This document shows, in pieces, positions 1-11,187 of a DNA stretch of 38,440 nt; within the stretch, counting starts at the first letter, position 1; every line of letters begins with the position of its first letter. Where the stretch lies: positions 1-38,440 of the forward strand of contig JAMQCK010000209.1 of NCBI GenBank assembly GCA_024196135.1, given 5' to 3'. Made by a program: the position numbers and the translations under genes. Below the pieces are notes generated by a model, which was not told where the DNA came from, made no database searches, and saw only the letters and a list, made by a program, of their open reading frames with translations. This DNA comes from Pleurotus ostreatus/Saccharomyces cerevisiae fusant. Its lineage: Eukaryota; Opisthokonta.

Positions 1-279
1 GCCTGTGGGGGTGTTAGGGAGTCCGAAGCGCCCGGAAGTGCTTGCGCGACGCACCAAGTTGAACGCATCCGTCCCAAACAACCTGTCCGACTGCTTCCAT
101 CCTATCGAGGACTGTATCTTCCGCTTCGAGTCCTTGTTCAGCAGCACGTCAAAGGGTACTCCTGGAGCCATGAGGGACGCCTTCGTCCAGTCCGAACCAT
201 AGTCTATGGCGAGCACGGCCGCCCACGCCGTGAGGGGAGCGAGGGATAAAAGGAAGTGAAGTAGCAATATTAACCGCAT
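1..279 (-). CDS. LHS1: ER-lumenal Hsp70-family chaperone, Lhs1/HYOU1 type (5' end only, runs off window)
   Basis: Open from the ATG at 279-277 to the window edge, giving the first 93 residues. Residues 1-20 are a clear signal peptide (basic start, a run of Leu/Ile/Phe, then TAWA before AVLAIDYG). The mature start AVLAIDYGSDWTKASL, then PGVPFDVLLNKDSKRK, matches the start of the Lhs1/HYOU1 (Grp170) nucleotide-binding domain. In this family the usual Hsp70 GIDLGTT phosphate loop is replaced by an IDYGS/T-W-K version. Family members are ER-lumenal Hsp70 relatives that act as nucleotide exchange factors for BiP/Kar2 and help translocation and folding. The gene is expected to respond to the unfolded protein response, and Hac1/XBP1-like sites lie upstream (372-380, 863-870). 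Only the N-terminus is seen, so domain completeness cannot be judged. Confidence 0.88.
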   Translation of the reverse strand, partial: MRLILLLHFLLSLAPLTAWAAVLAIDYGSDWTKASLMAPGVPFDVLLNKDSKRKIQSSIGWKQSDRLFGTDAFNLVRRASTSGRFGLPNTPTG

Positions 280-371
280 CGTGGCGACGAGGAGGGAGAC
301 GCAAGGTTTTGCAGGTCTAGCGCATTGATTTCAGGAGGAGGAGGATGAGCGTTTGTGCCAAGTTCGTGGCC

Positions 372-380
372 GACACGTCA
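372..380 (-). promoter_or_regulatory. UPRE-like element upstream of the Lhs1-type gene
   Basis: On the gene's strand the sequence reads TGACGTGTC, about 95 bp upstream of the ATG at 279. TGACGTG is the core bound by XBP1/Hac1 bZIP factors in the unfolded protein response, and Lhs1/HYOU1 genes are classic UPR targets. A CCACGTGG palindrome lies slightly further upstream (about 399-406). Binding is inferred from the motif and the gene identity. Confidence 0.45.
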
Positions 381-862
381 ATCGCTACTAAGTCCATGCC
401 ACGTGGAAATATAAGCGCCATGTCGCAGATTCGAATCTTCCACGTAGTTCCTTTGCCAAGAGACCGTGGCTTAATCTGACGGAACGACGAGAGCCGATGA
501 TATGTGGAAGCATATTTGGGGAACTACGAAGGGTAGAAATATACATTCTGCTTCGATATAACCTCAGGCAAGGCTGTGACCGCTAGATGTAAAGGAAGAA
601 TTAGGAACGAAGCAACGCTGCTGAGGATGTGTGTTGCTGAACGAACGGCAGGTGCAGCTCAAAGGTCTTTACGATTACCGCGGAACACACCGTCCACCAG
701 AGTTCGCATTAGGTTGCGTGGTCAAGCTGCTCACATTTTACACAAGCCCTAGGTGTCAAGAGACTTCCATGGAGGAGATTTGGATGATAGATCATACGTC
801 CAGAACCTCACAAGACTTCAGCGAAAGAGGTTGAACTTGGCATCGGCAAATGCCGATCGCAG

Positions 863-870
863 TGACGTGG
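863..870 (+). promoter_or_regulatory. Second UPRE-like element (TGACGTGG) with nearby E-boxes
   Basis: A perfect TGACGTGG lies 584 bp upstream of the Lhs1-type ATG. Two CACGTG boxes follow within 30 bp, and the hairpin ATCGGCA-AA-TGCCGAT (842-857) lies immediately before it. It could belong to the Lhs1-type promoter. It could also be chance, since it is distal and the neighbouring Kap95 gene ends at 1435. Confidence 0.3.
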
Positions 871-1434
871 CGCTAAGTCACGTGAGTGCAACACGTGATT
901 AGAACACGTTAAAGGTCTGGCAGTGGCACTTTGCCCGACGCTCTGCAGCTGCTCGCCTGTGTCCTGTGCACCCGTTAGCAAGCATCAGGACGGCTCTGGA
1001 GAGGATGGTTTTGCCATAGCTGACTATGCGAATGCACAACCATATCAGATAGAACACAGAGGAAGAAGAGAAAAGAAGTGTACGGGATACAGTGGTGGAT
1101 CAGGCAACAAAAGCAGCGACGCAACCAAGTTGGAGGGACGGCGGGAAGAGAAAGAGTCTGCGACGTCTATTCAATACACTACATGCGACATGTGAGGGTG
1201 AGTCGATCGATGATTCAATGTGGATCGGAGGCGGGATGGATAAGGATGCAATCAGTTGGACGGAATAAGACACGACGAGCAGAGAGAAATGGTGGGATGA
1301 GGCCTTCCTTGAGATGGCTATAACAGTAAACTAGATTGCATGCAGACTCGGGGAGATAGTAGTAAAAGCGCAACAGGAGTAGAGGTAATTAAACAACAAA
1401 AAATACAACGCGCGGCACCGATGACACGACACGT

Positions 1435-4400
1435 CTATTGCGTGGCGTTCTTGACGCGCTGGAGGTACATGTCAGCAAGCTCGTCGCGCAGAGATGAGGA
1501 GGCACTCACGTCTCTTGCCCACCGCAGGGTCTTCTTCGTCTCGCTGCTCATCCTATGCTTCGAGCGCATCTCGGATGCAAGCCATGGCGTCAAGAACACC
1601 TGCTTCAGCTGACCAGCCGGGAACGCGTCCGCCAAGTCGCCAATTAAGCCGTAGCACAGCTTCATCGTCGTGTCGTCCTTCTCCTCGTCAGACAGGCACT
1701 TGTGGATCAGCTCGAGTATGCGCTGGGCGTAGTTGAGGAGCAAGGGTGCTGGAAAGGGGATTATTACACGTTTCCAGAATAAGTGAGCGAGACACTCACC
1801 CTTCTCCGTGTTCTTCAGCCCAGTGACAACACCCGTGTACGCCTCAAGGATCCCCTTGCGCAGCTCGCCGATGTAGTCGATCGAGTCGTAGTCCAACGGG
1901 TTGGGGTTCAGCTGGCTCGCCTGGCCCAGCACGTCCATCGTCGTCTGCAAGTACGGCTCAAACGCGGGCCCGATCGCGAGCGCGATGTCGCCAAAGCACG
2001 ACAGGATCGTGATCTTGACGTTGCGGTTGAGGACGTCGCTCCGTAGGTTCTCGAGCAGCACGGTCATGAAGTCCGCCGCATACTGCGCGGACGACTCGCC
2101 GAGCGCGCGCGAGATGTCGCCGATGATGCCAACGGCGACCGTGCAGAGCTGCGTGTCCTCATGTGCCTTGAGGGCAGGGTACAGCGACGGGAGGAAGGCG
2201 GGGATGTACGGCGCGAAGCCGGCCTCGAGGGCGGCAGCAAGAGTGCCAACGACAAGGAAAGCATCCTCCAACATAGTGGAGGTCTTGCCGGCTGCCTGAA
2301 TGAGCTGCAAGATCAGCGTCATAATCCTATCAGCGAGCGGTTGAATGCCCTGGCCGAGCTTGCGAATGACGGCCTGCAACAGCGTTAGCTTGCATTCTAC
2401 AGAGGTTCGAAGGTGACTCACAATGATGACGCTGCAGAAGTTGCTCTGCAGCTCATTCCAGTTGTTGCGGTCATCCACGCCGACGATTTGGTTCTGAGAA
2501 TCAGGTCAGCAAGCGATAGGAAAAATCCTCATAAGACATACGTGAATGCTCAAAAGATGCTCCATCCGTTGAAGGATGGTAAGCACGGTGTTCTGGACGA
2601 CGGGAATAACGTCCTGCGTCGCGTGCGTCACATAAGACGTGATCGCCTCGTACGCCGACGTCCTGAAGTTGGCCTCGTTTCCTGCGCTGTACAACTGTTA
2701 GACGTCACTGATTTCTTGGCCCTGAAAGCTTGCCCACCTCTCCGTCACCCTCAACAAAGCCTGCACAATACCGTCAACGTACGGCGACAGTGGGCCCGTC
2801 TTCGGGTCCTCCTCCTCCTCGACATAGTACCCGAACTGGTCCGCGAGGTTCATCAACGCCCAGCAGCAGTTCGCGATGATGCGCGGGTTGTCCTGCAGGC
2901 CCGCGACGAGCGCGCTCACCAGCGGGTGCAGATGCACCTCCGGCTTGATCGTCACAATCAGCAGGTCGCATATCCGGCCGAGCGTCCACGCCGTCGTGTC
3001 CTTGACATGCGGGTTGCTGTCCGCCATCATGTCGATCAGGAGCGGGAGCGCCTGGTTGACGAGCGGCGTCAAGTTCGTCGGGTCGGGCCCGTCGAGGATG
3101 GAGCCGAACGCCATGACGGCGGCCTCGCGACGGTGCCAGTCGTCCGCCTTGATGTTGCCCTCGATGAAGGGGATCACGGCGCCGACGATGTGGTCCTGAA
3201 CGGCGCCGGCGAGGAGCGTCAGGCAGGTGCCCGCGGCCATCGAGATGTTCCATTCATCCTCGTCAGCATCCTCCTCCTGCTTGGTGAGCAGGAGCAGGAG
3301 GACTGGGACGATCTCTGGCAGTGCGATCTTGGCGAAGTGGCGGGACTCGATCTCGGGCTGCTCGCCCCACTCCGCCGCCTGTGACACAGAGTTAGTCTAT
3401 TGGTTCACTGCCGATGTCGTATAACCCACCTCTTGCGCCTCAAGAGCAAGCTCCATCTCCTCCTCGCACACAGTGGACCAAAACTCAACCGCCTGCAAAG
3501 CGACACGTTCGTCCGGATGCTTCATGCCCACAACGGTCAACTGTGAACAGAATTAGCAGACAACACGATAAGATCGCGATCTTACTCACCCCGAACAAGG
3601 CTTGCTCCATATACAAGCTCATCTTCTCGTAGTACAAGCTCATAATGCGGACCAGGCACTCAAAAGCGCCGACCTGCACTGGCACGGACTGGTTCTGCGT
3701 CGCCTCGCACACGACCTGCATGATGTAGTTGCGCTCGCCCTCGCGCTCAAAGTTATCGCGGACGAACTCGAGCGAGTTGAAGAGAGCGTGGATGGCAGCC
3801 AGCTGCACCTCTGGCGACGGCTCCTCCTTGCGTGCGCCATGAATGACAGCAGTGAGGATCTCATTTGCGCGCAGGCTCAAGATCTCGGGTTTCTGTCAAC
3901 CCATCAGTAAGGAAACAACATGCCGCGATACGCCACGCCACGCACTATTGTCTCGCAGATGAAGCCGATCGCCTGCAAGGTCGCGATCTTGAGATTCGTG
4001 TTCGCCTGGTTGTTGACAAAGCCCAAGAGAACCTCGATGAGGTCCGCCCACTGGCCCTGCGGGAGCTCGACGGCGGCGATCGCGGACACGACCTGGGCAG
4101 CGAACGCGCCGGCCTTTTGTTGTGGCGAGGCGAGGGTGAGGAGCGCGTCCTGCTTGATCTTGGTGCGCTGATCGATGCTGAGGGCCATCCATTTCGCGGA
4201 GAATTCCTCTTGACGCGGGGCTTCCTGTGGTGGGTGGGGTTGTGAGCGGGGTGACGCGTGTCGCAGGGTCCGAGCACGCACCCTTGCGCTGAGCGCATTT
4301 TTCAGCGCGAGACCGGCAGCGTTGCGCACGTGAAGGGGAATGCTCTCGTCGACGAGCACAGTGGAGAGCATGAACATGTAGTCGGGCTGGTGATCGCGTT

Positions 4401-4611
4401 CAGTGTCATTGAGAGTCACAATAAGCGCCATTTGCGACGCACGTAGCTATCCCGGAAAGCGGTCTCCAGCTGCTGCGTCGCATTCTGACGCGTAGCGGTA
4501 TCTGTATCGTCGAAATTTGGGGGATGCCACTGTCAGTGGATTGCGACGTTGGCGCGACGCGATGCACGCACCCGGCGATAGAGTGTTGGCGAGAAGATCC
4601 GTGGCGTTCAT
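1435..4611 (-). CDS. KAP95: Importin subunit beta-1 (karyopherin beta, Kap95/KPNB1)
   Basis: Eleven exons, 5' to 3': 4572-4611, 4443-4501, 4282-4386, 3946-4224, 3590-3892, 3430-3540, 2738-3378, 2542-2686, 2422-2493, 1800-2373, 1435-1748. They join in frame to 880 residues, close to the family's ~860-880. The start MNATDLLANTLSPD and the next block TRQNATQQLE are the hallmark importin-beta N-terminus. HEAT-repeat helices follow through the whole length, including the RNAAGLALKNALSAR, TAWTLGRICD and NNWNELQSN blocks and an acidic DEDEW loop. The family carries importin-alpha-bound and other cargo through the nuclear pore and releases it on Ran-GTP binding. All introns are short with GT-AG ends. 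The intron between 2493 and 2373 is placed at 2374-2421 by frame and homology; a nearby alternative acceptor is possible. Identity is very secure, and single exon borders could be off by a few codons. Confidence 0.95.
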
Positions 4612-6884
4612 GCTGGGTCGTTATCCGGATCCACTGGCAAATATGGGTGGGGAGAAGGTAGAGAATCTGGCGACGGTGCTAACGAAGGTTTTTAAGGGTG
4701 GGTGCGGTTCGAAAGAACAAAAGGCCCGCAAACTCGGGGCAAAGGGCTTTGTTTGCTTTAGTTATGATCACATTTTGGGGCGCACGTCACGTGAACGCAG
4801 TTCAACGCGCAGACAAGACGAAGATTAATCTTGTAATCTACATATAGCTTGCCAGTAGCAAGACTATGGCACTTACTCGTGTCTGAATTGTCCTATACAC
4901 TCAAGACTTCAGCGGATGGTCCTCTTGATTTACTACTACTGATAGATTCTGCAACATTGAGTACTATCGTTCCAGTCCTACGTGGGCCTTGACGTGGACT
5001 GACACGGTCAACCTGAAGAAAGTTCGTGGCAGGCGGTTCTCGAGGTAATCATAGGCAGGTGCCGTTTGTGTCCGAAGAAGTTGCCAATGTCATCGTCAAA
5101 TTGATTATTGGCTGCAAAACATAACGCGTGTTGGCATTGACCCCAGGAACAACGCACCTCGTTGGCAAAAGATCCAACAAAAAGCACTCTCTTGAATGAC
5201 AAACTGTGTCGCTTGCATGAACCCTATGTCATTGACCTGTCGATCCAAGCAAGACTGATACCATCTGCGAGACGTGAGTGCCTTCACAGAAAAATGTGTC
5301 CCAAGCAAAATATACCAGTTTCATCAGTCCCGACGAAGCCCGAAGGTAGAAGAGGCCTCTTCTGCTTTGGCGCCAGCGCGTGAAGACGATGACAGCTTGG
5401 AAGTGGGGATTTTTGACCAGCTTGCAACCGCAGGAGAGCGCCAGGTCCATTGCTTTTTGCTGAAGGTCCATGCGATCGCCCGTGTCTTGCTCGCAGCTTT
5501 TGTCGCAGCCAACATAAGTTGGATGGCGTATACCGTATTGGCCGTCGTGCTGCATCTTCCCGCGTTGGACGATCGCCAGCGCACTCACGAATTCTTGTGC
5601 CGCGCATGTGGATGTAAAAGACCTCGTCGTGCAAGCGTGAGCGCGCGTAAAATTGCTGCAAAAGTCTGCACAGATGGAGGCCGCGACAAGGCGCAAGATG
5701 AGCTTCAGGCAAAGGGCGGAAAGTTGCGAAGACTGCAATGGCGGGCTCTATGATCCACAAAGGAAATCTACCACGCACCTTGACCGTCACCCCCATGTAC
5801 CACACCGCCACCTACGGTGACACCTCGTGCACGTCCTTTGAATTGGCCACCGCGTCTATCAGCGCGATGGGCGCGTTGATGGAGGCGACTCGAGCGTATT
5901 TTGTTCTACTGTGATTGAGGCGACCACGGCCTGCGGCGCAAAAGAGGTGAGCAAGGTCAAAGAGGACAAACTGCCTTGACCCACCATTTGTACTAGAAGT
6001 ATGGTGTGAGGGACAGATAACGTAGCGTCAGTTGTCTGGGCACCGAGCCTGTTGTGTTTGCTGGAGATATCCGCGTAGCAGGGGCCGCGCGCGGCAGATG
6101 AGCTGAGAGCACAGATCATTGGCAGACATAATTCATGCACCCGAGTTGCATGAGCCTACAGCGTAAGAATTGCAGTAGCAGCGCGAATGATGAGACACAG
6201 CTGAGAGATCTGGATTCTGGAAGCTCCTTACAAGCGTCGGAGCGCTTCGCAGGGACGCAAGAAGCGGGTTTGGCCAGTATAGAGTGCGGCTAAAGCCAGG
6301 TATAGCGCACGCATGAGAGAAAAACGAAACATTGATAATAATGATGGTAGGAAACAAGATAATTGTTTGTGTTTGTGTGCATGCGATCACAAGTTTATGG
6401 CCTCGTCACGTGGCTTGATCGACTTGCACAATCCTACGTACTTACAGAATATGAGATATACACTGGATATATAGACTAGAATATACATAGGACATACCTT
6501 GGATGTCGAGTTCATAGTAATGAAAGCGTGCAGTGCAGGACGCCTGGATGATACACCCACAGTCTGTCCGCTCCGGCGTTTTCGCTCCGTCAACTGAGGT
6601 CCTGGGAGAACAATACCCTTATCCTCCATTGATACCCCGCCTTCGCCTTCTCCCTCGTAAACCTCCCTCATTCTAACGCTACTTGAGATACCGCAGGCAA
6701 AGCCTGCGAACCTCCGCACGACCGTGTTAAGGAGAACCACGCGGTCACCCACGTGGCGTCGTAATTGGAATCGTGAGGGTTGTCGAGGCTTGTATTGTTC
6801 CCCGTCGTCCGCCACGACGCCGACGTACAGCCCGCGCGCCGTACAGCCAGCCCCGGTGTCTGGAACGCCAGCCAGCGAGTAGAC
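4612..6884. other. Long intergenic stretch; unassigned open frames at about 5.2-6.1 kb
   Basis: This holds the Kap95 upstream region (CACGTCACGTG-type boxes near 4783-4793) and the 5' side of the transferase gene at 6885. Several overlapping open frames of 90-175 codons occur on both strands between 5229 and 6140. The minus-strand frames include hydrophobic pieces (for example TILLVQMVGQGSL, then FAPQAVVASITV) that could be exons of an unrecognised multi-exon membrane protein. No set of splice sites gave a convincing protein and no known family was recognised. It may be a decayed gene or chance open frames in GC-rich DNA. Confidence 0.35.
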
Positions 6885-9800
6885 ATGGCCTCCGCGATGG
6901 CCTATACCCACACCAACAGTCACCCCTTCACCCGCGAGTCCCCGCCGGCCGCGGTGGCGGCGGCGCGGCCCAACGTCAAGCTGCGGTATCTCGCAGACCT
7001 CTCCCACTGCCTATTCGACTTCGTCATCCAGCTCCTTCCGACGGCGGAGGAGATGTCTGTGAAGGAGGACGTCCGCAAGCTGCTGGAACGTCTGATCCGC
7101 ACTATCGAGCCTGAGAGCCGCTTGCTGTCCTTTGGGAGCACGGCGAATGGATTCAGCCTTCGGAATTCTGGTGCGTTGAGGAAGCCATTGGCTAGCAGAG
7201 CCGATCTGACGTCCCCCACAGACATGGACCTCTGCTGCCTGATCGACTCTGGCGAGCGCCTATCCGCCTCCGACCTCGTAACGATGCTGGGTGATCTGCT
7301 CGAGCGGGGTGCGCAAGCCAGGCGCCTACCCTACCCAGACGCTCACTCTTTCTTCCAGAAACAAAGTTCCACGTCAAGCCACTCCCCCACGCCCGCATCC
7401 CCATCGTCAAGCTCTCCCTTGACCCGTCCCCCGGCTTGCCGCTCGGCATTGCCTGCGACATCGGCTTTGAGAACAGACTCGCCCTTGAGAACACTCGCCT
7501 CCTCATGTGCTATGCCATGATCGATCCTACACGCGTCCGCACTCTCGTCCTCTTCCGTGAGTACAGCACTCAACCGCTTGGGCACCATCTGACCGTCCCG
7601 AAGTCAAAGTATGGAGTAAGCGAAGGTAGGCAGTGCGTATTTCTCTGTAGGCCTTTCTCATCGTCTTGCAGGAAAATAAACTCGCCGTACAAGGGCACGC
7701 TGTCATCGTACGGTTACGTTCTCCTCGTCATCTTTTTCCTAGTACACGTGAAGAACCCCGCAGTCCTGCCGAATTTGCAGCAGATGCCCCCCCTGCGCCC
7801 AATATCCAAGGTCTATCCCCTCTCATATATGCATCCCGCGTACTCAATCGTCCCTACAGGAGGATACTCACTTAGGCGATAAGAATATTTGGTAGGCCCA
7901 ACCATTGATTTCGTTTCTTCCTCTGACTGTCGTAGGTTCTTCGACGATATCGACGTCCTCCGTCAACGGTGGCACTCGGAAAACACGGAAAGCGTGGCAG
8001 AGCTCTTGATCGACTTCTTCCGGTATTACTCCAAGGACTTCCTTTACAACACCGGCGTTGCGTCCATCCGTGCAGGCCTCCTCAAGAAGGACGCCAAGGG
8101 ATGGCAGAACGACGTCAGTAGCTTCATTCCGTACGTCCGCATCCATTGACCTGGACCGCAGCTCTCTCCCGGCCGCGTCAACGACGCGCGTGAAAGGAAT
8201 AGACTCTGCATCGAGGTACGCCGACTCTATTGCTCCAGGCCGCCACATGTTCACGACATACGTACAGGACCCCTTCGAGACCGACTTCAATGTTGCGCGA
8301 TGCGTGACCAAGGACGGACTATACACAGTGAGTCGACATACCTCCCGCCCGCACCCTATGCCGACGTTCTGGCGGCGTGAAGATCCGCGGCGAGTTCATG
8401 CGCGCGTCACGTATCCTGCAGGTGCGCCCGGATCGCGCGATCGTCGCCATCGCGGAGCTGTGCGCAGAGCGCAAGGACGAGGACCTCGTATCGGCGCCGC
8501 CGGCAAGGCCGCCGAATGTGCCGCCGCAGACGCCGTATACGGTGGGGAGCAACTTGCGGCCGAAGGGCGCGCCGCCGCCGGATAACTTTTCGCCTCCGCC
8601 GCTATTTGCGCCGGGCCCGAGGTTTGTGAATTCATCGCAGGTGTCGCCGCGACCGCCGCCCGAACATATGGCGCCGAAGCGGGCGAAATGGACCAGTCCA
8701 CCGCCACCAGATGCTCCGCCATCGGACCACAAGTTGTATGAGACCTCTCTGGGCAAGTCGCTTGAGCTTGCGACCTCGAGTATGACGGCGCGCGAGAGGG
8801 AGGAGGATTCGTCGGGGAATAGCGAGCTCGTCGAAGAAGGGGAACGCTCTGATGCAGCAGAGTCTGACGTGCACTCCGTTCACTCAGAAGCGGGTGGTAG
8901 ACGAATATCGTGGCAAGAGCTGACGGCGAGCGCTGCTCAGGCGGGTATGAGCCCCAATGCCTTTATCGACCTCCATGCCTCGGGTCGCGGACGTCCGAAG
9001 CACCATCATGCAAAGGCGCCAACGGAGCTCTTGCCCGCGCCACAATCCGCTATAGAGCCCTCGCTCTCAGCGAAGGAGTTTGCGCGAAGATCCATCTCTG
9101 GTCCCGCGCGCCCTCTCAACAAGGGCGGACAGCAGAACCATTCGCCGCCCCAGGCTCATACCTCAACTATGCCTCTCTCGTCTACTCTCACCCTTCCCCC
9201 GTCCCCTGTATCACCACCCAAGGACCCGCAACATGCTCTCCGTACCGCCATAGACCTGTCTAATTCGGCAACTGTATTCTACCAGACGACCGTGCCGCGC
9301 TCGCCCGTGCCCGTTGTATACCCCGTGCATGGGTCGCCGCACCTCGTTGCGCCCTACTATACGCACTTCGCGTACCCGACGCCACCGCATGATGTGCTCA
9401 CCGGCACGAGCCTGCAGCCTTCGCTGAGCCATCGGAAGGCGCCGACGGACTTGACGTGGTCGGCGAAGGAGGATGGGCGACGACATACATACGGGCCGGG
9501 TCCGCTGACGCCAACGCCGGCAACCTACCACCAAGCGAACACGCAGGCGATGGGGACGATGACGCCGCCGCCTTTGACAACGAAGTTCTCACTGCAGTCT
9601 CTGGCAGGCGGTTCTTCGTATGCGGGGCCGTCGACGCCGCCCATGTCCGGGAAGCCGCCGAGGATGCACCCCTCTGGCGGGTCGCCGAATATGCGCTCTT
9701 CAGGACTGGGCCCGAATCGCGTTGCGCTGTCGACGCAGCCCCACCCTCACCAACATCAGCACCAACACCAGCAGTCGTCGCCGCGTATGTCGCATTCGTC

Positions 9801-10359
9801 GCCTCGCATGCCGCATAAGCGCTCGTTCCAGAAGCGACGGCATAGTCCACAGATAGGGAACAGTCCGCAGATGGGGCATCACAGCCCTCAGCTTGGGGCT
9901 CATAGTCCACACATGGTGCCCTCGCCAACGCTCTCGGCCGCTGCCGCCGTCCCGATTCCGTCCTCCAGCAGAGTGTCTCCCAGTCATGGCTCGCCTCTAC
10001 TGGGCTCGCCATCGCCTTCGTCGATGGGTTACGCGGCGTCTTCGTCGCGATCACCTTCGCCAGTGCCTGGGCCAGACTCACCTGCCTCTAGGTCGAACCT
10101 GTCGTTGAGGTCAGGACCGTCGTCTTTACCTCGGTCACCCGTGCTTTCGCCGCACTCTTCTCTGCTGCCGAGCCCTCCGCCGTTGAGCGTGGCCCATACG
10201 CCCGAGGAGATGTCATCGGAGCGAGCTACGCACATAGATATATCGCTGCCCCAGCCAAAGAAGGACATCGCGGCCTCCGTGGTGGTGGAGGAGAGGGCGG
10301 TGCCCATGGATCGCCCAACCGAGGCGCAGTCGGCTCAAGGCGGAGAACGCGAGCGATAG
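6885..10359 (+). CDS. Cid1-type non-canonical poly(A)/uridylyl transferase with long disordered C-terminal tail
   Basis: Ten exons: 6885-7170, 7222-7308, 7359-7556, 7604-7625, 7672-7810, 7860-7891, 7936-8113, 8162-8215, 8268-8327, 8383-10359, giving 1010 residues. Residues 75-105 hold the polymerase-beta-like nucleotidyltransferase signature (LLSFGSTANGFSLRNS, then DMDLC). Catalytic Asp are D96, D98 and, in ACDIGFEN, D158. The PAP-associated domain follows (SPYKGTLSSYGYVLLVIFFL, LPNLQQMPPLRP). These enzymes add U or A tails to RNA 3' ends. Sequence alone does not settle U versus A or cytoplasm versus nucleus. After about residue 375 the protein is almost entirely low-complexity Pro/Ser/His, with Ser-Pro repeats. 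Exon 4 is only 22 nt. The start is the first ATG in frame. It is the only gene between the empty 4.6-6.9 kb stretch and paralog L. Confidence 0.9.
9740..9940 (+). repeat. His/Gln run and degenerate Ser-Pro repeat inside the transferase tail
   Basis: The encoded tail has an alternating His/Gln stretch (HPHQHQHQHQQ). It is followed by short units of the form SP-(R/Q/H)-(M/I/L)-x-x-H: SPRMSH, SPRMPHK, SPQIGN, SPQMGHH, SPQLGAH, SPHMVP. These are in-frame imperfect repeats of 6-8 codons, possible proline-directed phosphorylation sites. Function is inferred from composition only. Confidence 0.7.
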
Positions 10360-11187
10360 CGAATGAGGTGCAGCTGCTTTGTCCGCGGTTGTCACGACGC
10401 TGCGCTCGGCGGCTTCCCATCCAATCCCACAGAAATAACGTCGGCATAGCGGCAGAGCATCGACCACGATGATTGCCAGTCGCGTCCCGCCGCGCAGTCT
10501 TGTCGTCGCTCTTGCACCTAATCACTGTCCATGCAATTCCCTCGTCGATTTTCCCCCGTCCAGTGTCAATTATCTAAAGCCATACGCTACGCTTTCGAAG
10601 TTTCATATCCCACGTCCCCATCCCCAAATCCACCTCTACGTCTGCGATGCGAAGAAGAGGGCGTCACGATGCCCATCTCCCGTCAATCGTCTCCGGATGC
10701 GCGGCCACGCCGCGCGCCCGACTGGATGGATTGCTCCTCATCCCCCACGTTACGCACCCCGTCGCCGCCAAGTTTCCCACCAATACAGCTCCAGGGTCTG
10801 TTGGCATTTCGTACGGCTGAGCTTTCGGCGATCGTCCTGGACACGTTCGTTCACCGTCTGTTGTTGATTGATTTCGATGACGTCTCGTCGCTGGAATATG
10901 CGTCGCATTGTAATCTGTACCGTAGATTTGGAGTAAATATCCACATCCGTAGCCTCAACGCCGTGCAATGCTATGCTCGTTATGCCATGTTGTGACCGCT
11001 GGCTCAAGTGATAATCGCCTTAGCACGAAGTAAATTCATGGGTCTAGGCTGAGGCATATATTCGAAGCAGTACACTGTACAAATTGTCCAGTCGTGAACA
11101 ATGGCATAAGCATACACATACTCATAGAATATTAGGATAGACGGTATAGTATAGAGTGGTAATACATGGTTGGTTCGGCGCTGACAT
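10360..11187. other. Convergent intergenic region; no gene supported
   Basis: This lies between the transferase stop and the stop of paralog L, so it should contain both 3' UTRs. An open frame at 10531-10995 lacks recognisable domains or splice support. Nothing else was seen. Confidence 0.5.

Larger units (their letters stand above)
280..1434. other. Intergenic: promoter side of Lhs1-type gene and 3' flank of Kap95
   Basis: No coding frame here shows codon bias, domains or splice structure that I can support; the short open frames look random. The stretch holds the UPRE-like and E-box motifs, a 7-bp-arm hairpin at 842-857, and presumably the 3' UTR of the minus-strand importin gene just below 1435. 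Confidence 0.6.

Noticed and set aside
426..440. GATTCGAATC resembling a tRNA B box
   Set aside because: No A box or cloverleaf can be built around it.
2413..3384. 323-codon plus-strand open frame antisense to Kap95
   Set aside because: It lies wholly over importin-beta exons and introns; its length is explained by GC-rich codon bias on the other strand, and it has no domains.
10531..10995. 154-codon plus-strand frame downstream of the transferase
   Set aside because: No domain, no splice support, and its position fits the 3' UTR of a convergent gene pair.
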